Positions 1 through 8,076 of a DNA stretch of 21,869 nt are shown in pieces. Source of the DNA: Chloroflexota bacterium (lineage in GTDB: Bacteria; Chloroflexota; Dormibacteria; CF-121); contig VBGO01000028.1 of NCBI GenBank assembly GCA_005882525.1, positions 1 to 21,869 of the forward strand, read 5' to 3'. Both the position numbers and the translations under genes were made by a program. Numbering within the stretch: position 1 is the stretch's first letter; every line of letters starts with the position of its first letter. The notes beneath the pieces were generated by a model. That model worked only from the letters and a program-made list of their open reading frames with translations. It had not been told where the DNA came from and did no database searches.

Positions 1-594
1 GTCAACCATCCTCTCGCCTGCGCCCGCGAGAAGGATGAAGCCGGGCCCGAGCTCTTGTCGCAATCGGGGTAGCCGTGCGATGTCACCGGATGAGTCCTTG
101 AGCCCGGCAATGTTCGGGTGCCCGGTGAGCTGGACAATCCAGTCGGCGCCCAGGTCATAACCCATGTGCATCGGAACGTTGTAGATCAGGATTGGGATCG
201 AGCTCGCCTCGGCCACCGCGTGGTAGTGGGCGCGCAGCGCCTCAACCGTGAGGTGGCGCCGGTAGTAGCTAGGGGTGATGACGAGCGCGGCCTCCGCGCC
301 TTCCGCCGCTGCGGCGCGGGTGCGTTCGATGGTCCCCAGCGTCGATTCCGCGCCGGTGCCGGCAACCAGGCGCAGCGGCGCCGGCAGGGCCTGGCGTACC
401 CAGCGGATCCACTGCAGCCGCTCGGCTTCGGTCAGGTGGGCGGCCTCACCGTTCGATCCGAGTGCGACCACGCCTTGCAATCCGCTGTCCCGAAGAAGCT
501 CGAGAAAGCCGGCGGGGGGCGGCCGCAGCGCGCCATCCCCGGCAAACGCGGTCGCGATCGGCGGGAAAATGCCGGAAAGCCAGGCGGCGGTCAT
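1..594 (-). CDS. DapA/N-acetylneuraminate-lyase family aldolase (5' part, truncated by window edge)
   Basis: The first 198 residues of a class I (Schiff-base) TIM-barrel lyase/synthase; the 3' end lies outside the window. Visible family motifs are the early substrate loop GSNGEAAHLT near residue 46, GTGAEST near residue 79, the YNVP tyrosine near residue 134 and the Schiff-base lysine in GLKDSSG near residue 162. Known members condense or cleave pyruvate-type adducts (4-hydroxy-tetrahydrodipicolinate synthase, KDG aldolase, sialic acid lyase). GSNGEA in place of the usual GTTGE fits the generic 'dihydrodipicolinate synthase family' rather than a confident DapA, so the substrate is open. The ATG at 594 is fixed by an in-frame TAG only nine bases upstream (604-606). 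There is no Shine-Dalgarno; the hexamer TAGAAT ends seven bases before the ATG, suggesting a leaderless message. It is divergent from the solute-binding protein gene at 789. Confidence 0.85.
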   Translation of the reverse strand, partial: MTAAWLSGIFPPIATAFAGDGALRPPPAGFLELLRDSGLQGVVALGSNGEAAHLTEAERLQWIRWVRQALPAPLRLVAGTGAESTLGTIERTRAAAAEGAEAALVITPSYYRRHLTVEALRAHYHAVAEASSIPILIYNVPMHMGYDLGADWIVQLTGHPNIAGLKDSSGDIARLPRLRQELGPGFILLAGAGERMVD

Positions 595-600
595 CCCGCG

Positions 601-606
601 ATTCTA
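601..606 (-). promoter_or_regulatory. Probable -10 element of a leaderless promoter for the DapA-like gene
   Basis: On the minus strand TAGAAT is followed by exactly six bases and then the ATG, so the expected transcription start falls on the start codon. No convincing -35 is seen and no Shine-Dalgarno is present. The first three bases of the hexamer are also the in-frame stop that limits the ORF. Confidence 0.45.
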
Positions 607-788
607 TGGACTGGGACGGCTCGCGCGTACGGCGGGACGAGGCGGCCGACGAATCCCTGACCGGGCCGTTCCAGGCGCGCGACCCGACGGCGCTTTGACC
701 CTTGTTACGTGGCCGTGACGGGATTGTCGCCGGGCGCCGACTCGTCCCGATGAGCCTGTTAACAAACCGCTGATAGCCTCACAGGAAC

Positions 789-2135
789 GTGTCCGACACG
801 CCCCTTGTCGTGCCGCCCCTCTACACCCGCCGCTCCTTCCTCGACCGCGGGCTGCGCCTAGGGCTTGGCGTATCCGGGGGCGTCGCCCTGGCGTCGCTGC
901 TCGATGCCTGCGCCACCGGAACCGGTACGACGGCACCGACGCCGCCGCCCGGAGCGACCGTGATCCGGGCCCTCCTCTTCGACCAGGTCGGCTATGACCC
1001 GGCCGTCCTGCAGACGCTGGCCAACAGGTTCCGCAGTCTCCACGACAACAAGGTGTTCGTCTCGATCGAGACCGCGCATTATCGCGAGCTCTACGAGAGC
1101 ATCCTCGCGGCGGGGCTCTCCAAGCCGGCGCCCTACGATGTGGTCGCGCTCGACCAGGTCTGGGTGCCGGAGTTTGCCAGCCGCCGGCAGCTGCTCAGCC
1201 TGAAAGATCAGATCCCCGACGATGCCCGCTCTGACATCATGGCCAGCCTGCTCGACGCCTTCTCCTACAAAGGCGTCAACTGGGCGATGCCGCACGTACT
1301 CAACGTGCAGAGTCTCTACTACAACAAGAGTCAATTGCGCACCGCTGGCTTCAATGAGCCGCCCAAAACGCTCGAGGACTGGTACGTGCAGATGACAGCG
1401 TTGCGCCGTCGCGTGACGCCCTATACCGACTCCTGGGGGCAGGACGAGGGCCTGGTGTCGGACTTCGTCCGGATCACCGCCCAGTTCGGGGGCGACCTCT
1501 TCGACGTCGCCGGGAAACCGCTGCTACTGCAGCAGCCGGCACAGCGCGCCGCGGCCTTCATGCGGCAGCTGATCGATGAACATCTGGTGCGTGCCGAGAT
1601 CGCGGCCAGCAACGAACCGGACGCCATGCGGGCCTTCCTCTCCGGTGGGGTGGCCTTTACCACCAACTGGAACTTCGTCTGGGGCGCGATGAACGATCCG
1701 GTCTACTCCCAGATCGTCGGGCAGGGCGCGGTGGCGCCCATCCCCGCGGCAGCCTCGACCGGACAGCCCGCCGCCTCGGTTAGCGGCTTCCTCGGTCTGG
1801 GCGTCCTGGCCAACAGCGCCCATGCCGACCTGGCCGTCGCGTGGTTGCGGTATCTGACCAGCCCGGAAGTCCAGGCGCAACAGACGGGCGAGCTGCCGAT
1901 CTGGACCTCGCTGCAGAAATCCGCCGACGTGCGCAGGGCGAATCCGCAAATCGGCGTCTTCCTGTCCAACCTGGCAAACGCCCGACCGCGGCCAAAGCTG
2001 GTGCATTACGTCGAGGCGTCGTCCGTCCTGCAGCGCCACCTGCACGACCTGGTGCTCGGCAACGCCAGCCCAAAGAACGCGATGGCCGACGCCCAGGCCG
2101 AGCTGCTGACGCTACAAGCACGATTCGCCAGCTGA
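789..2135 (+). CDS. ABC transporter substrate-binding lipoprotein, family 1 (sugar-type), Tat/lipobox signal
   Basis: A 448-residue extracellular solute-binding protein of the MalE/UgpB (SBP_bac_1) type. The N-terminus carries a twin-arginine motif TRRSFLD (residues 13-19), a hydrophobic stretch and a lipobox-like LLDAC ending at Cys41, so the protein is probably exported folded by Tat and lipid-anchored outside the membrane. The body has the usual features: a YYNKSQLRTAGFNEPPKTLEDW segment near residue 177 (here split for brevity), a W/F-rich hinge region and a C-terminal helical part starting near WLRYLTSPEVQ. The GTG start at 789 has only a close AGGA (783-786). No permease or ATPase genes lie next to it, so it is an orphan binding protein in this window; a sugar or polyol ligand is inferred from family only. 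The next gene starts 31 bases downstream on the same strand. Confidence 0.85.
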   Translation: MSDTPLVVPPLYTRRSFLDRGLRLGLGVSGGVALASLLDACATGTGTTAPTPPPGATVIRALLFDQVGYDPAVLQTLANRFRSLHDNKVFVSIETAHYRELYESILAAGLSKPAPYDVVALDQVWVPEFASRRQLLSLKDQIPDDARSDIMASLLDAFSYKGVNWAMPHVLNVQSLYYNKSQLRTAGFNEPPKTLEDWYVQMTALRRRVTPYTDSWGQDEGLVSDFVRITAQFGGDLFDVAGKPLLLQQPAQRAAAFMRQLIDEHLVRAEIAASNEPDAMRAFLSGGVAFTTNWNFVWGAMNDPVYSQIVGQGAVAPIPAAASTGQPAASVSGFLGLGVLANSAHADLAVAWLRYLTSPEVQAQQTGELPIWTSLQKSADVRRANPQIGVFLSNLANARPRPKLVHYVEASSVLQRHLHDLVLGNASPKNAMADAQAELLTLQARFAS

Positions 2136-2166
2136 CCCGTTCGCAGCGGGCTAGGATAGGCATGGC

Positions 2167-2586
2167 ATGCCGCTTGACGCCGCCAACTACAGGGCCGGCT
2201 TGATCGAAACCGGCATCCTGCTGCTGCTCCTCCTGCTCGCCTTTGGCGCGATCACCATCATGGCTCGGCAGCGGTGGCTCGCCCTGGGCGTGACAGAATC
2301 GCTGCTGGCGCGCCTGGCCGCCGCCACGCTGGTCGCGTCGGCCGCGGTCGGCGGGCTCAGCGGCATCGTGCTCAGCCTGGTCCAGGGGAGTGCCTTCGCC
2401 GATACCACGCTTTCGCCCACGGCGTCGCGCAACCAGGCGGTGCTGGGGATCGGGCTCGGGCTGGCGATCACGATCGTCGGCATCATCCGGATCGAGCAGT
2501 ATCATCGGCGCTTCGTCAATCCACCCGCGCCGGAAGAGGACGCCGACTGGAAGGTGGAGCCCCCAGAGATCGCCGGCCGCCGCTAG
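2167..2586 (+). CDS. Small three-helix membrane protein, unknown function
   Basis: A 139-residue protein with three hydrophobic segments at about residues 13-32 (leucine-rich), 46-70 and 88-107, followed by an acidic, proline-rich cytoplasmic-looking tail. I recognise no family. The ATG at 2167 is preceded by GGATAGG, which could act as a ribosome-binding site, but TAGGAT (2152-2157) could equally be a -10 hexamer nine bases before the start. It lies 31 bases behind the solute-binding protein gene and may be cotranscribed with it. It converges on the family 3 binding protein gene with only a 27-base gap; a weak four-pair CCCC/GGGG hairpin sits there. Confidence 0.65.
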   Translation: MPLDAANYRAGLIETGILLLLLLLAFGAITIMARQRWLALGVTESLLARLAAATLVASAAVGGLSGIVLSLVQGSAFADTTLSPTASRNQAVLGIGLGLAITIVGIIRIEQYHRRFVNPPAPEEDADWKVEPPEIAGRR

Positions 2587-2613
2587 TCGCAACATCCCCA
2601 CCGGGGAGTCGGC

Positions 2614-3528
2614 CTAAGAGTTTGTCGGGCTGGGATTGACCACGATTTGCGATGCGGGGATCTCGCCGTCCAGGAGGTTCCACTTGGTCAGGATCTGGCG
2701 ATAGGTGCCGTCGTTGTAGATCGCCATCATCGCCTGCTGCATCGCGCGGAGCAGCTCGCCGTTCTTGGGGTCGACCGCAATCCCCTCGGGGTTGGTCTTG
2801 AAGGGGCCGCCGGCCTGCTCCAGTTGGTCGGGGGTTTGTTTGACGAAATAGGCGGCGACCGGCGAGTCATCGAGGGCGGCATCCACCCCGCGCTGCTTCA
2901 GAATGAGGACCGCCTGGAGGTCGGTCGGGTAAACCTGCTTGTTGATGTGACTGTCCTTGCAAATCCCGCCGTTCGCCTCGTCGACCGTGTTCTCTTCGGG
3001 GCTCTGCACCTGGACGGCGACCTTCTTGCCGCAGAGGTCGGTCAAGCCGGTGATGCCCGAGGGGTTGCCCTTGCGCACCAGAATTGCCTGCCCGGCGCGG
3101 AAGTAGGCAACCAGCGCCACCTCGCGCTCGAGGTCCGGCGTGATCTGCAATGCCGAGATGATGGCGTCGCCTTTCTTGGCTCGCAGGGCACTGACGATCT
3201 GCGGCGAGTCGGTCTTCTGGATGGTGGCCGTCAACCCCATCTTGTTGGCGACCGCCTGCGCGATCTCGATATCGAAGCCGACTGCTTGCTGGGTCGCCGG
3301 CTCGATCGACTCCTGTGGCGGATAGGTCGTGTCCGAAAGGAACGTGATGGTGCCGGGACGGACCAGGTTGGTCGGTGCTGTGATGGTGGGCGGCGTCGGG
3401 CTGGTGATCGCGAACGCCGACGTCGAGGGCGTCGCTTTGACGGCCCCGGCGTCGGGCAGGACGCACGCGCTGAGCATCAGGGCGAGGGTTGCGCTCAGCG
3501 CAAGGCGTCCCAGGGACGCGGCCCTCAT
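2614..3528 (-). CDS. Amino-acid-type ABC transporter substrate-binding lipoprotein (family 3)
   Basis: A 304-residue periplasmic/extracellular binding protein of the SBP_bac_3 family, the type that binds polar amino acids. The start is set at 3528 although the frame stays open further upstream, because AGGAG lies seven bases before this ATG and the protein then begins with a clean lipoprotein signal ending LMLSAC (Cys22). Family hallmarks follow: a DTTYPP strand after the linker, GFDIEIAQAVANKMG, a DAIISALQITPDLEREV segment, a LCGKKVAVQ domain-crossing strand, DAALDDSPVAAYFV and a C-terminal NDGTYRQILTKW helix. No permease or ATPase is adjacent. It is divergent from hutH with 152 bases between the starts, so histidine or a related amino acid is an attractive ligand, but that is inferred from context only. 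Confidence 0.88.
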   Translation of the reverse strand: MRAASLGRLALSATLALMLSACVLPDAGAVKATPSTSAFAITSPTPPTITAPTNLVRPGTITFLSDTTYPPQESIEPATQQAVGFDIEIAQAVANKMGLTATIQKTDSPQIVSALRAKKGDAIISALQITPDLEREVALVAYFRAGQAILVRKGNPSGITGLTDLCGKKVAVQVQSPEENTVDEANGGICKDSHINKQVYPTDLQAVLILKQRGVDAALDDSPVAAYFVKQTPDQLEQAGGPFKTNPEGIAVDPKNGELLRAMQQAMMAIYNDGTYRQILTKWNLLDGEIPASQIVVNPSPTNS

Positions 3529-3581
3529 CTCCCCACTCCTCGCCCGAGCGGGGTTATTGTCATGGCCAAAACTCGGACCCA

Positions 3582-3587
3582 ATTCTA
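3582..3587 (-). promoter_or_regulatory. Possible -10 hexamer for the family 3 binding-protein gene
   Basis: TAGAAT on the minus strand lies about 53 bases upstream of the ATG at 3528. This would give a leader of roughly 47 bases containing the AGGAG site, in contrast to the leaderless arrangement of several neighbours. No good -35 is visible, so support is weak. Confidence 0.25.
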
Positions 3588-3644
3588 CGACCGTTAAGGC
3601 CTCCCGGCGCATCCGCAATGGCCGGCTTATCGATTCTTTACGCA

Positions 3645-3659
3645 GGCGGCTCAGCCGCC
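3645..3659. promoter_or_regulatory. Perfect 15-bp inverted repeat upstream of hutH (candidate operator)
   Basis: GGCGGCT-c-AGCCGCC is a perfect seven-base inverted repeat centred on 3652, 21 bases before the hutH TTG. If TAACAT (3666-3671) is the hutH -10 hexamer, the repeat lies directly upstream of it, where a repressor would block polymerase. It could instead be a short RNA hairpin. No regulator gene of the HutC type is present in the window. Confidence 0.35.
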
Positions 3660-3680
3660 CATCAGTAACATGGGCTGAGC

Positions 3681-5210
3681 TTGTCAGTCACGCTTGACGG
3701 CCAGTCGCTGCGCCCCGCCGATGTGGTGGCCGTGGCGCGCCAGGGCGAGCGGGTCAGCCTCGGGCCGGGGGCCAGAGCCCGGCTGCAGCGGGCGCGTAAC
3801 CTGGTTGACCGGCTGGTTGCCGAGGATCGGGTGGTCTATGGACTGACCACCGGGGTTGGCGCGCTCAAGAACGTCCGGATCCCGCCGGCCGACGCCCGCC
3901 AGCTGCAGCGCAACCTGTTGATGAGCCACGCGGTCGGCGTTGGTCCGCCACTTCCAGAAGAACTGGTGCGCGCCGGGATGCTTGTCCGCGTCAACCAGTT
4001 CTGCCAGGGCACCTCCGGCGTCAGCCTCGTGGTGGCCGAGCGGCTGGTCGACCTCCTCAACCACGATATCTATCCATTGGTGCCCGAGAAGGGTTCCCTG
4101 GGCGCCAGCGGCGACCTCGCGCCATCCGCGCACGTCGGCCTGGTGCTGATCGGCGAGGGAGAGGTGCTCTGGAAAGGCGAGCGGCGGACGGGCGCCGATG
4201 CGCTCAAGGCCGCCGGCCTCGAGCCCGTTGCGTTGCAAGCGAAGGACGCGCTCAGCGTGCTCAACGGCACCCATTTCATGACTGGTGCCGCCAGCCTGGT
4301 GCTGCACGATGCGCAGCGGCTCCTCTTGACCGCCGACGTGGTGGCGGCGCTCAGCGTGGAGGCCCTGCGCGGCTCGCGCACCGCCTTCGATCCCCGCATC
4401 CACGGCGTGCGGCCTCATCCCGGCCAGGTCGCGTCGGCCGCCCGCATCTTCGCCCTGACCGAAGGCAGCGGGATCGCCGAGTCGCACGTGCTCTGCGACC
4501 GGGTGCAGGACGCCTATTCGTTGCGCTGCGCCGCCCAGGTGCATGGCGCCTGCCACGACGCGATCGACTACCTGCGCCGCGTGCTGGCGGTCGAACTCAA
4601 CGCGGGCACCGACAATCCACTGGTCTTCGCCGACGATGACGCGGTGCTCTCCGGGGGCAATTTCCACGGCGAGCCGCTGGCGCTCGCGCTCGATACGGCC
4701 AGCCTCGGCCTCAGCGAGCTCGGCAGTATATCTGAGCGGCGCTTGTTCCGGATGCTCACCGGGTTCCTCTCGGAGCTGCCGCCCTTCCTCACCCGCCACT
4801 CCGGTCTCGATTCCGGCTACATGCTCTTGCAGTACACGGCGGCCGCCCTGGTCACCGACAATCAGCTCCTTGCAACGCCGGCCAGCGTCCACTCGCTACC
4901 GACGTCCGCCGACCAGGAGGACCACAACAGCATGGGCTGGCACAGCGCGCTTCGCGCTCGCCAGATGGCGACCAACGTCGAGAGCATCCTTGCGCTGGAG
5001 GCCCTCGGTGCCGCGCAGGGGATCGACCTGCTGGCGCCGCTGAAGCCCGGCCGGCTGACGAGCGAGGCACAGGCGGCGATCCGGGAGAAGGTCCCGCCGC
5101 TCGACCACGACCGCGTGCTCGCACCTGAGATCCAGGCGGCGATCGAGCTGGTGCGCAGCGGCCGGCTGGCAGCGATCGGGGCCAGCGCCAAACCGCTCGT
5201 GCCGGCGTGA
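3681..5210 (+). CDS. hutH: Histidine ammonia-lyase
   Basis: Deaminates L-histidine to trans-urocanate, the first step of histidine degradation, in the cytoplasm. The 509 residues match the family length. The MIO prosthetic group would form from Ala142-Ser143-Gly144 in GSLGASGDLAPSAH, and the active-site tyrosine is in YGLTTGVG (Tyr53). The C-terminal signature DQEDHNSMGWHSA is intact. The start is the TTG at 3681: it gives the family N-terminus (TLDGQSL...DVVAVAR), and the ATG at 3670 is out of frame and stops at once. TAACAT lies nine bases upstream and no Shine-Dalgarno is visible. It is the first of five overlapping genes; its TGA overlaps the GTG of hutU in GTGA. A phenylalanine or tyrosine ammonia-lyase is unlikely given the hutU/hutI neighbours. 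Confidence 0.96.
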   Translation: MSVTLDGQSLRPADVVAVARQGERVSLGPGARARLQRARNLVDRLVAEDRVVYGLTTGVGALKNVRIPPADARQLQRNLLMSHAVGVGPPLPEELVRAGMLVRVNQFCQGTSGVSLVVAERLVDLLNHDIYPLVPEKGSLGASGDLAPSAHVGLVLIGEGEVLWKGERRTGADALKAAGLEPVALQAKDALSVLNGTHFMTGAASLVLHDAQRLLLTADVVAALSVEALRGSRTAFDPRIHGVRPHPGQVASAARIFALTEGSGIAESHVLCDRVQDAYSLRCAAQVHGACHDAIDYLRRVLAVELNAGTDNPLVFADDDAVLSGGNFHGEPLALALDTASLGLSELGSISERRLFRMLTGFLSELPPFLTRHSGLDSGYMLLQYTAAALVTDNQLLATPASVHSLPTSADQEDHNSMGWHSALRARQMATNVESILALEALGAAQGIDLLAPLKPGRLTSEAQAAIREKVPPLDHDRVLAPEIQAAIELVRSGRLAAIGASAKPLVPA

Positions 5211-6859
5211 CGACGATGTCGACCCCGATCCGGGCCGCCCGTGGCACGCAGCTCAGCACCCGCGGCTGGCAGCAGGAGGCGGCGCTGCGGATGCTCTGCA
5301 ACAACCTGGACCCGGAGGTGGCCGAGCGCCCGGAGGATCTGGTCGTCTACGGCGGCACCGGCAAGGCGGCCCGCGACTGGCCGTCGTTCCACGCGATCGT
5401 GGCCGCCCTCCAGCGGCTCGAGGACGACCAGACGTTGCTGGTGCAATCCGGCAAACCGGTGGGCATTTTTCGAACCCACGAATACGCGCCTCGGGTCCTG
5501 ATCGCAAACAGCCTGCTGGTGCCGCGCTGGGCCACCTGGGAACATTTCTGGGAGCTGGAGCGCCTCGGCCTGATCATGTACGGTCAGATGACCGCCGGGA
5601 GCTGGATCTACATCGGCAGCCAGGGGATCCTTCAGGGGACCTACGAAACGTTCGGCGCGCTCGCCGCCAAGCGGTTCGGTGGCACCTTACGCGGCCGAAT
5701 CGTGCTCACCAGCGGGCTGGGCGGCATGGGCGGCGCCCAGCCGCTGGCAGTGACGATGCAGGAGGGCGTCGCGCTCTGCGTCGAGGTGGACGCGGCACGG
5801 ATCGAGCGCCGGCTGAAGACGCGCTACCTCGACAGGGCAACGGCCAACCTCGATGAGGCCATCGTCTGGGCGGAAGAAGCCCGCCAATCGAGTTCGGCGA
5901 TATCGATCGGCGTGGTGGGCAATGCGGCGGAGGTTTACGCCGAGCTCCTGCGTCGTGGCTTCGCGCCCGACGTCGTGACCGACCAGACATCCGCGCATGA
6001 CCCGCTGCGCGGCTATATCCCGGCGCCCCTCACCGTCGATGAGGCGAAGGATCTGCGCGCCCGCGATCCCCAGGAATACCTGGAGATGGTGAAGCACTCG
6101 GTGCGCGAGCACCTCGGGGCGATGCTCGGTTTGCAGCGGAAGGGCGCCGAGACCTTCGACTACGGCAACAACCTGCGTGGTCTCGCGCTCGAAGCGGGCG
6201 TCACGAATGCGTTCGACATCCCGGGTTTTGTGCCCGCCTACATCCGACCCCTGTTCTCCGAGGGAAAGGGCCCATTCCGTTGGGTCGCGTTGAGCGGCGA
6301 TGCCGGGGACATCGATCGCACCGACCGCGCCGTCATGGACGCCCTGCCCGACAACGAGCACCTACACCGCTGGCTGCGGCTGGCCCGTGAACGGGTCCAG
6401 TTCCAGGGCCTGCCGGCCCGAATCTGCTGGCTTGGCTACGGCGAGCGCGCGAAGGTCGGCCTGCGCTTCAACGAGATGGTGAAATCCGGCGAGCTCGCCG
6501 CGCCGATCGTGATCGGGCGCGATCACCTCGATGCCGGGTCAGTGGCCTCCCCCTATCGCGAAACCGAGGCCATGCGCGACGGCAGCGACGCGATCGCGGA
6601 CTGGCCGATCCTCAATGCGCTGCTCAACACCGCGGCGGGCGCGAGCTGGGTGTCGGTGCATCACGGCGGCGGCGTCGGCATCGGCAACTCCATCCACGCC
6701 GGCATGGTGGTCGTCGCCGACGGCACGGCGGCGATGCAGGACCGGCTGGAGCGCGTCCTGACCACCGACCCGGGGATGGGCGTGATTCGCCATGCGGACG
6801 CGGGCTACGAGATTGCGGTGGCGTTCGCCCGCCAGCACGGTATCGATCGGGCCACTTGA
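5207..6859 (+). CDS. hutU: Urocanate hydratase (urocanase)
   Basis: Hydrates urocanate to 4-imidazolone-5-propionate with tightly bound NAD+ as electrophile. The 550-residue length is normal. Motifs seen include the N-terminal LRMLCNNLDPEVAE and VYGGTGKAAR, the GLGGMGGAQPLA nucleotide-binding glycine loop, DQTSAHDPLRGY, the catalytic cysteine in ICWLGYGER (Cys407, equivalent to the family Cys410) and the HHGGGVGIG signature. The GTG at 5207 overlaps the hutH stop in GTGA, so translational coupling is likely; an in-frame ATG three codons later (5216) is the alternative start. Its own TGA is overlapped by the hutI TTG. Confidence 0.96.
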   Translation: MTTMSTPIRAARGTQLSTRGWQQEAALRMLCNNLDPEVAERPEDLVVYGGTGKAARDWPSFHAIVAALQRLEDDQTLLVQSGKPVGIFRTHEYAPRVLIANSLLVPRWATWEHFWELERLGLIMYGQMTAGSWIYIGSQGILQGTYETFGALAAKRFGGTLRGRIVLTSGLGGMGGAQPLAVTMQEGVALCVEVDAARIERRLKTRYLDRATANLDEAIVWAEEARQSSSAISIGVVGNAAEVYAELLRRGFAPDVVTDQTSAHDPLRGYIPAPLTVDEAKDLRARDPQEYLEMVKHSVREHLGAMLGLQRKGAETFDYGNNLRGLALEAGVTNAFDIPGFVPAYIRPLFSEGKGPFRWVALSGDAGDIDRTDRAVMDALPDNEHLHRWLRLARERVQFQGLPARICWLGYGERAKVGLRFNEMVKSGELAAPIVIGRDHLDAGSVASPYRETEAMRDGSDAIADWPILNALLNTAAGASWVSVHHGGGVGIGNSIHAGMVVVADGTAAMQDRLERVLTTDPGMGVIRHADAGYEIAVAFARQHGIDRAT

Positions 6860-8076
6860 TCCGCGCCGACTTCGCCCTTCGCCACGCCGGTCAGCTCGCG
6901 ACCATGATGGCGGGGACGGACGATGCCCTCGGCCGAATCCGTGACGGCGCCCTGGCGGCGCGGGCGGGACGCGTGGTCTGGGTCGGGCAGGACCGCGAGC
7001 TCGAGTCGCAGGTCAGGCTCGACGGCGACCTGCTCGACGCCCAGGGGGCGTGCGTCATTCCGGGGCTGGTGGATGCCCACACGCATCCGGTCTTCGCCGG
7101 ATCGCGGGCTGATGAGTTCGCGGAACGGGTGAGCGGCGCCAGGTACCAGGCGCAGCAGTCGGGCGAGCGCGGGATCGCGCGAACCGTGCGGCTGACCCGG
7201 GCGGCCGAGGCTTCGACCCTGCTTGAGCTTGCCGAAGCGCGGGCCAACCGGTTTCTCGCCAACGGCACCACCACCATCGAAGCCAAGACGGGGTATGGGC
7301 TCGACCTCGACAACGAGGCCAAGTCGCTCGATGTCCTTCGGAAGCTGGCCGAGCGGACCCGGCTGCGGGTGATGCCGACCTTCCTCGGCGCCCATGTCGT
7401 TCCGCCCGGCGCCGAGCGGCAGGCCTACCTGCGCTCGCTGATCGATGAAATGCTTCCCGCATTCACGCCGTGGGCGGTCTTCTGCGACGCGTGGTGTGAG
7501 GCACCAGCGTTCACGGCGGCCGAAACCCGCGCGCTGCTCGGCCGGGCCAAGGCTTTGGGCTACCTGCTTCGCGTCCACGCTGCGCAGCTGGGGCCGGGTG
7601 ACGGCCCGGACATCGCGGCCGAGCTGGGAGCGAGCAGTGCCGACCATCTCGAATTCGCGACCCCGGCCCAGATCACGGCGCTGGCGAAGGCCGGCACGGT
7701 GGCGGTGCTCTGCCCGAGCGCCAACTTCACGACGCACGGACCGCGCCCGCCCATCGAGGCGATGCGCGACGCCGGGCTGCCGATGGCCATCGCGTCGGAT
7801 CTCAACCCCGGCACCAGCAATTCCGAGAGCCTGCCGATGGCGATGAGCCTGGCCTGCGTGGAGTGGGGAATGACGCCGCTCGAGGCTTTGTGCGGCGCCA
7901 CGCTGCATGCGGCGCGCTCGCTGAAGCTCGATGGTCTCGCCGGGTGCCTGCGACCCGGCAGTTTTGCGGACTGTGTCGTCCTCGACGTCGAAGCCCCGGA
8001 AGCCATTCCCTACTATGTCGGCGTGAACCGCGTCATCCAAACGGTGGCGGGAGGTGCGGTCTGGGAGCCCTTGTAG
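6856..8076 (+). CDS. hutI: Imidazolonepropionase
   Basis: Hydrolyses 4-imidazolone-5-propionate to N-formimino-L-glutamate; a 406-residue metal-dependent amidohydrolase. The metal-binding pair is in GLVDAHTHPVFAG (His75, His77); FLGAHVVPPG, LRVHAAQLGPG, SADHLEF and the SDLNPGTSNS segment carry the other expected ligands and substrate contacts. The start is a TTG at 6856 that overlaps the hutU TGA as TTGA; the next residues give the usual short beta-strand before the composite-domain sequence. No Shine-Dalgarno precedes it, so coupling to hutU translation is likely. The last 16 bases probably overlap the start of ftcD, and a strong GGGAGGT lies inside this gene's 3' end, apparently serving ftcD. 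Confidence 0.95.
   Translation: MIRADFALRHAGQLATMMAGTDDALGRIRDGALAARAGRVVWVGQDRELESQVRLDGDLLDAQGACVIPGLVDAHTHPVFAGSRADEFAERVSGARYQAQQSGERGIARTVRLTRAAEASTLLELAEARANRFLANGTTTIEAKTGYGLDLDNEAKSLDVLRKLAERTRLRVMPTFLGAHVVPPGAERQAYLRSLIDEMLPAFTPWAVFCDAWCEAPAFTAAETRALLGRAKALGYLLRVHAAQLGPGDGPDIAAELGASSADHLEFATPAQITALAKAGTVAVLCPSANFTTHGPRPPIEAMRDAGLPMAIASDLNPGTSNSESLPMAMSLACVEWGMTPLEALCGATLHAARSLKLDGLAGCLRPGSFADCVVLDVEAPEAIPYYVGVNRVIQTVAGGAVWEPL
8050..8054 (+). promoter_or_regulatory. Ribosome-binding site that points to a CTG start for ftcD
   Basis: GGAGG (within GGGAGGTG, 8049-8056) is a strong Shine-Dalgarno located inside the hutI coding sequence. Six bases downstream lies CTG at 8061 in the ftcD frame. 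No ATG, GTG or TTG of the ftcD frame lies between this site and the conserved ECVPNFSEG sequence. Confidence 0.6.

Noticed and set aside
695..700. TTGACC as a -35 for the binding protein gene at 789
   Set aside because: No -10-like hexamer lies at 16-18 bases downstream.
2587..2613. Terminator between the convergent genes at 2586 and 2614
   Set aside because: Only a four-pair CCCC/GGGG hairpin without a T-run; too weak to annotate.
3529..3618. 30-residue extension of the family 3 binding protein upstream of 3528
   Set aside because: The internal ATG has AGGAG at ideal spacing and gives a standard lipoprotein signal peptide; the extension would bury it.
3684..4892. Long minus-strand ORF opposite hutH (and similar long antisense ORFs opposite hutI, typA and nrdJ)
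   Set aside because: Shadows expected in high-GC coding DNA; compositions rich in Arg, Gly and His with no domain, while the plus-strand genes are unmistakable.
7863..8060. N-terminal extension of ftcD from GTG 7863
   Set aside because: It would be read entirely from inside hutI in another frame, is rich in Arg and Cys without family similarity, and puts the conserved FtcD N-terminus 66 residues too deep.
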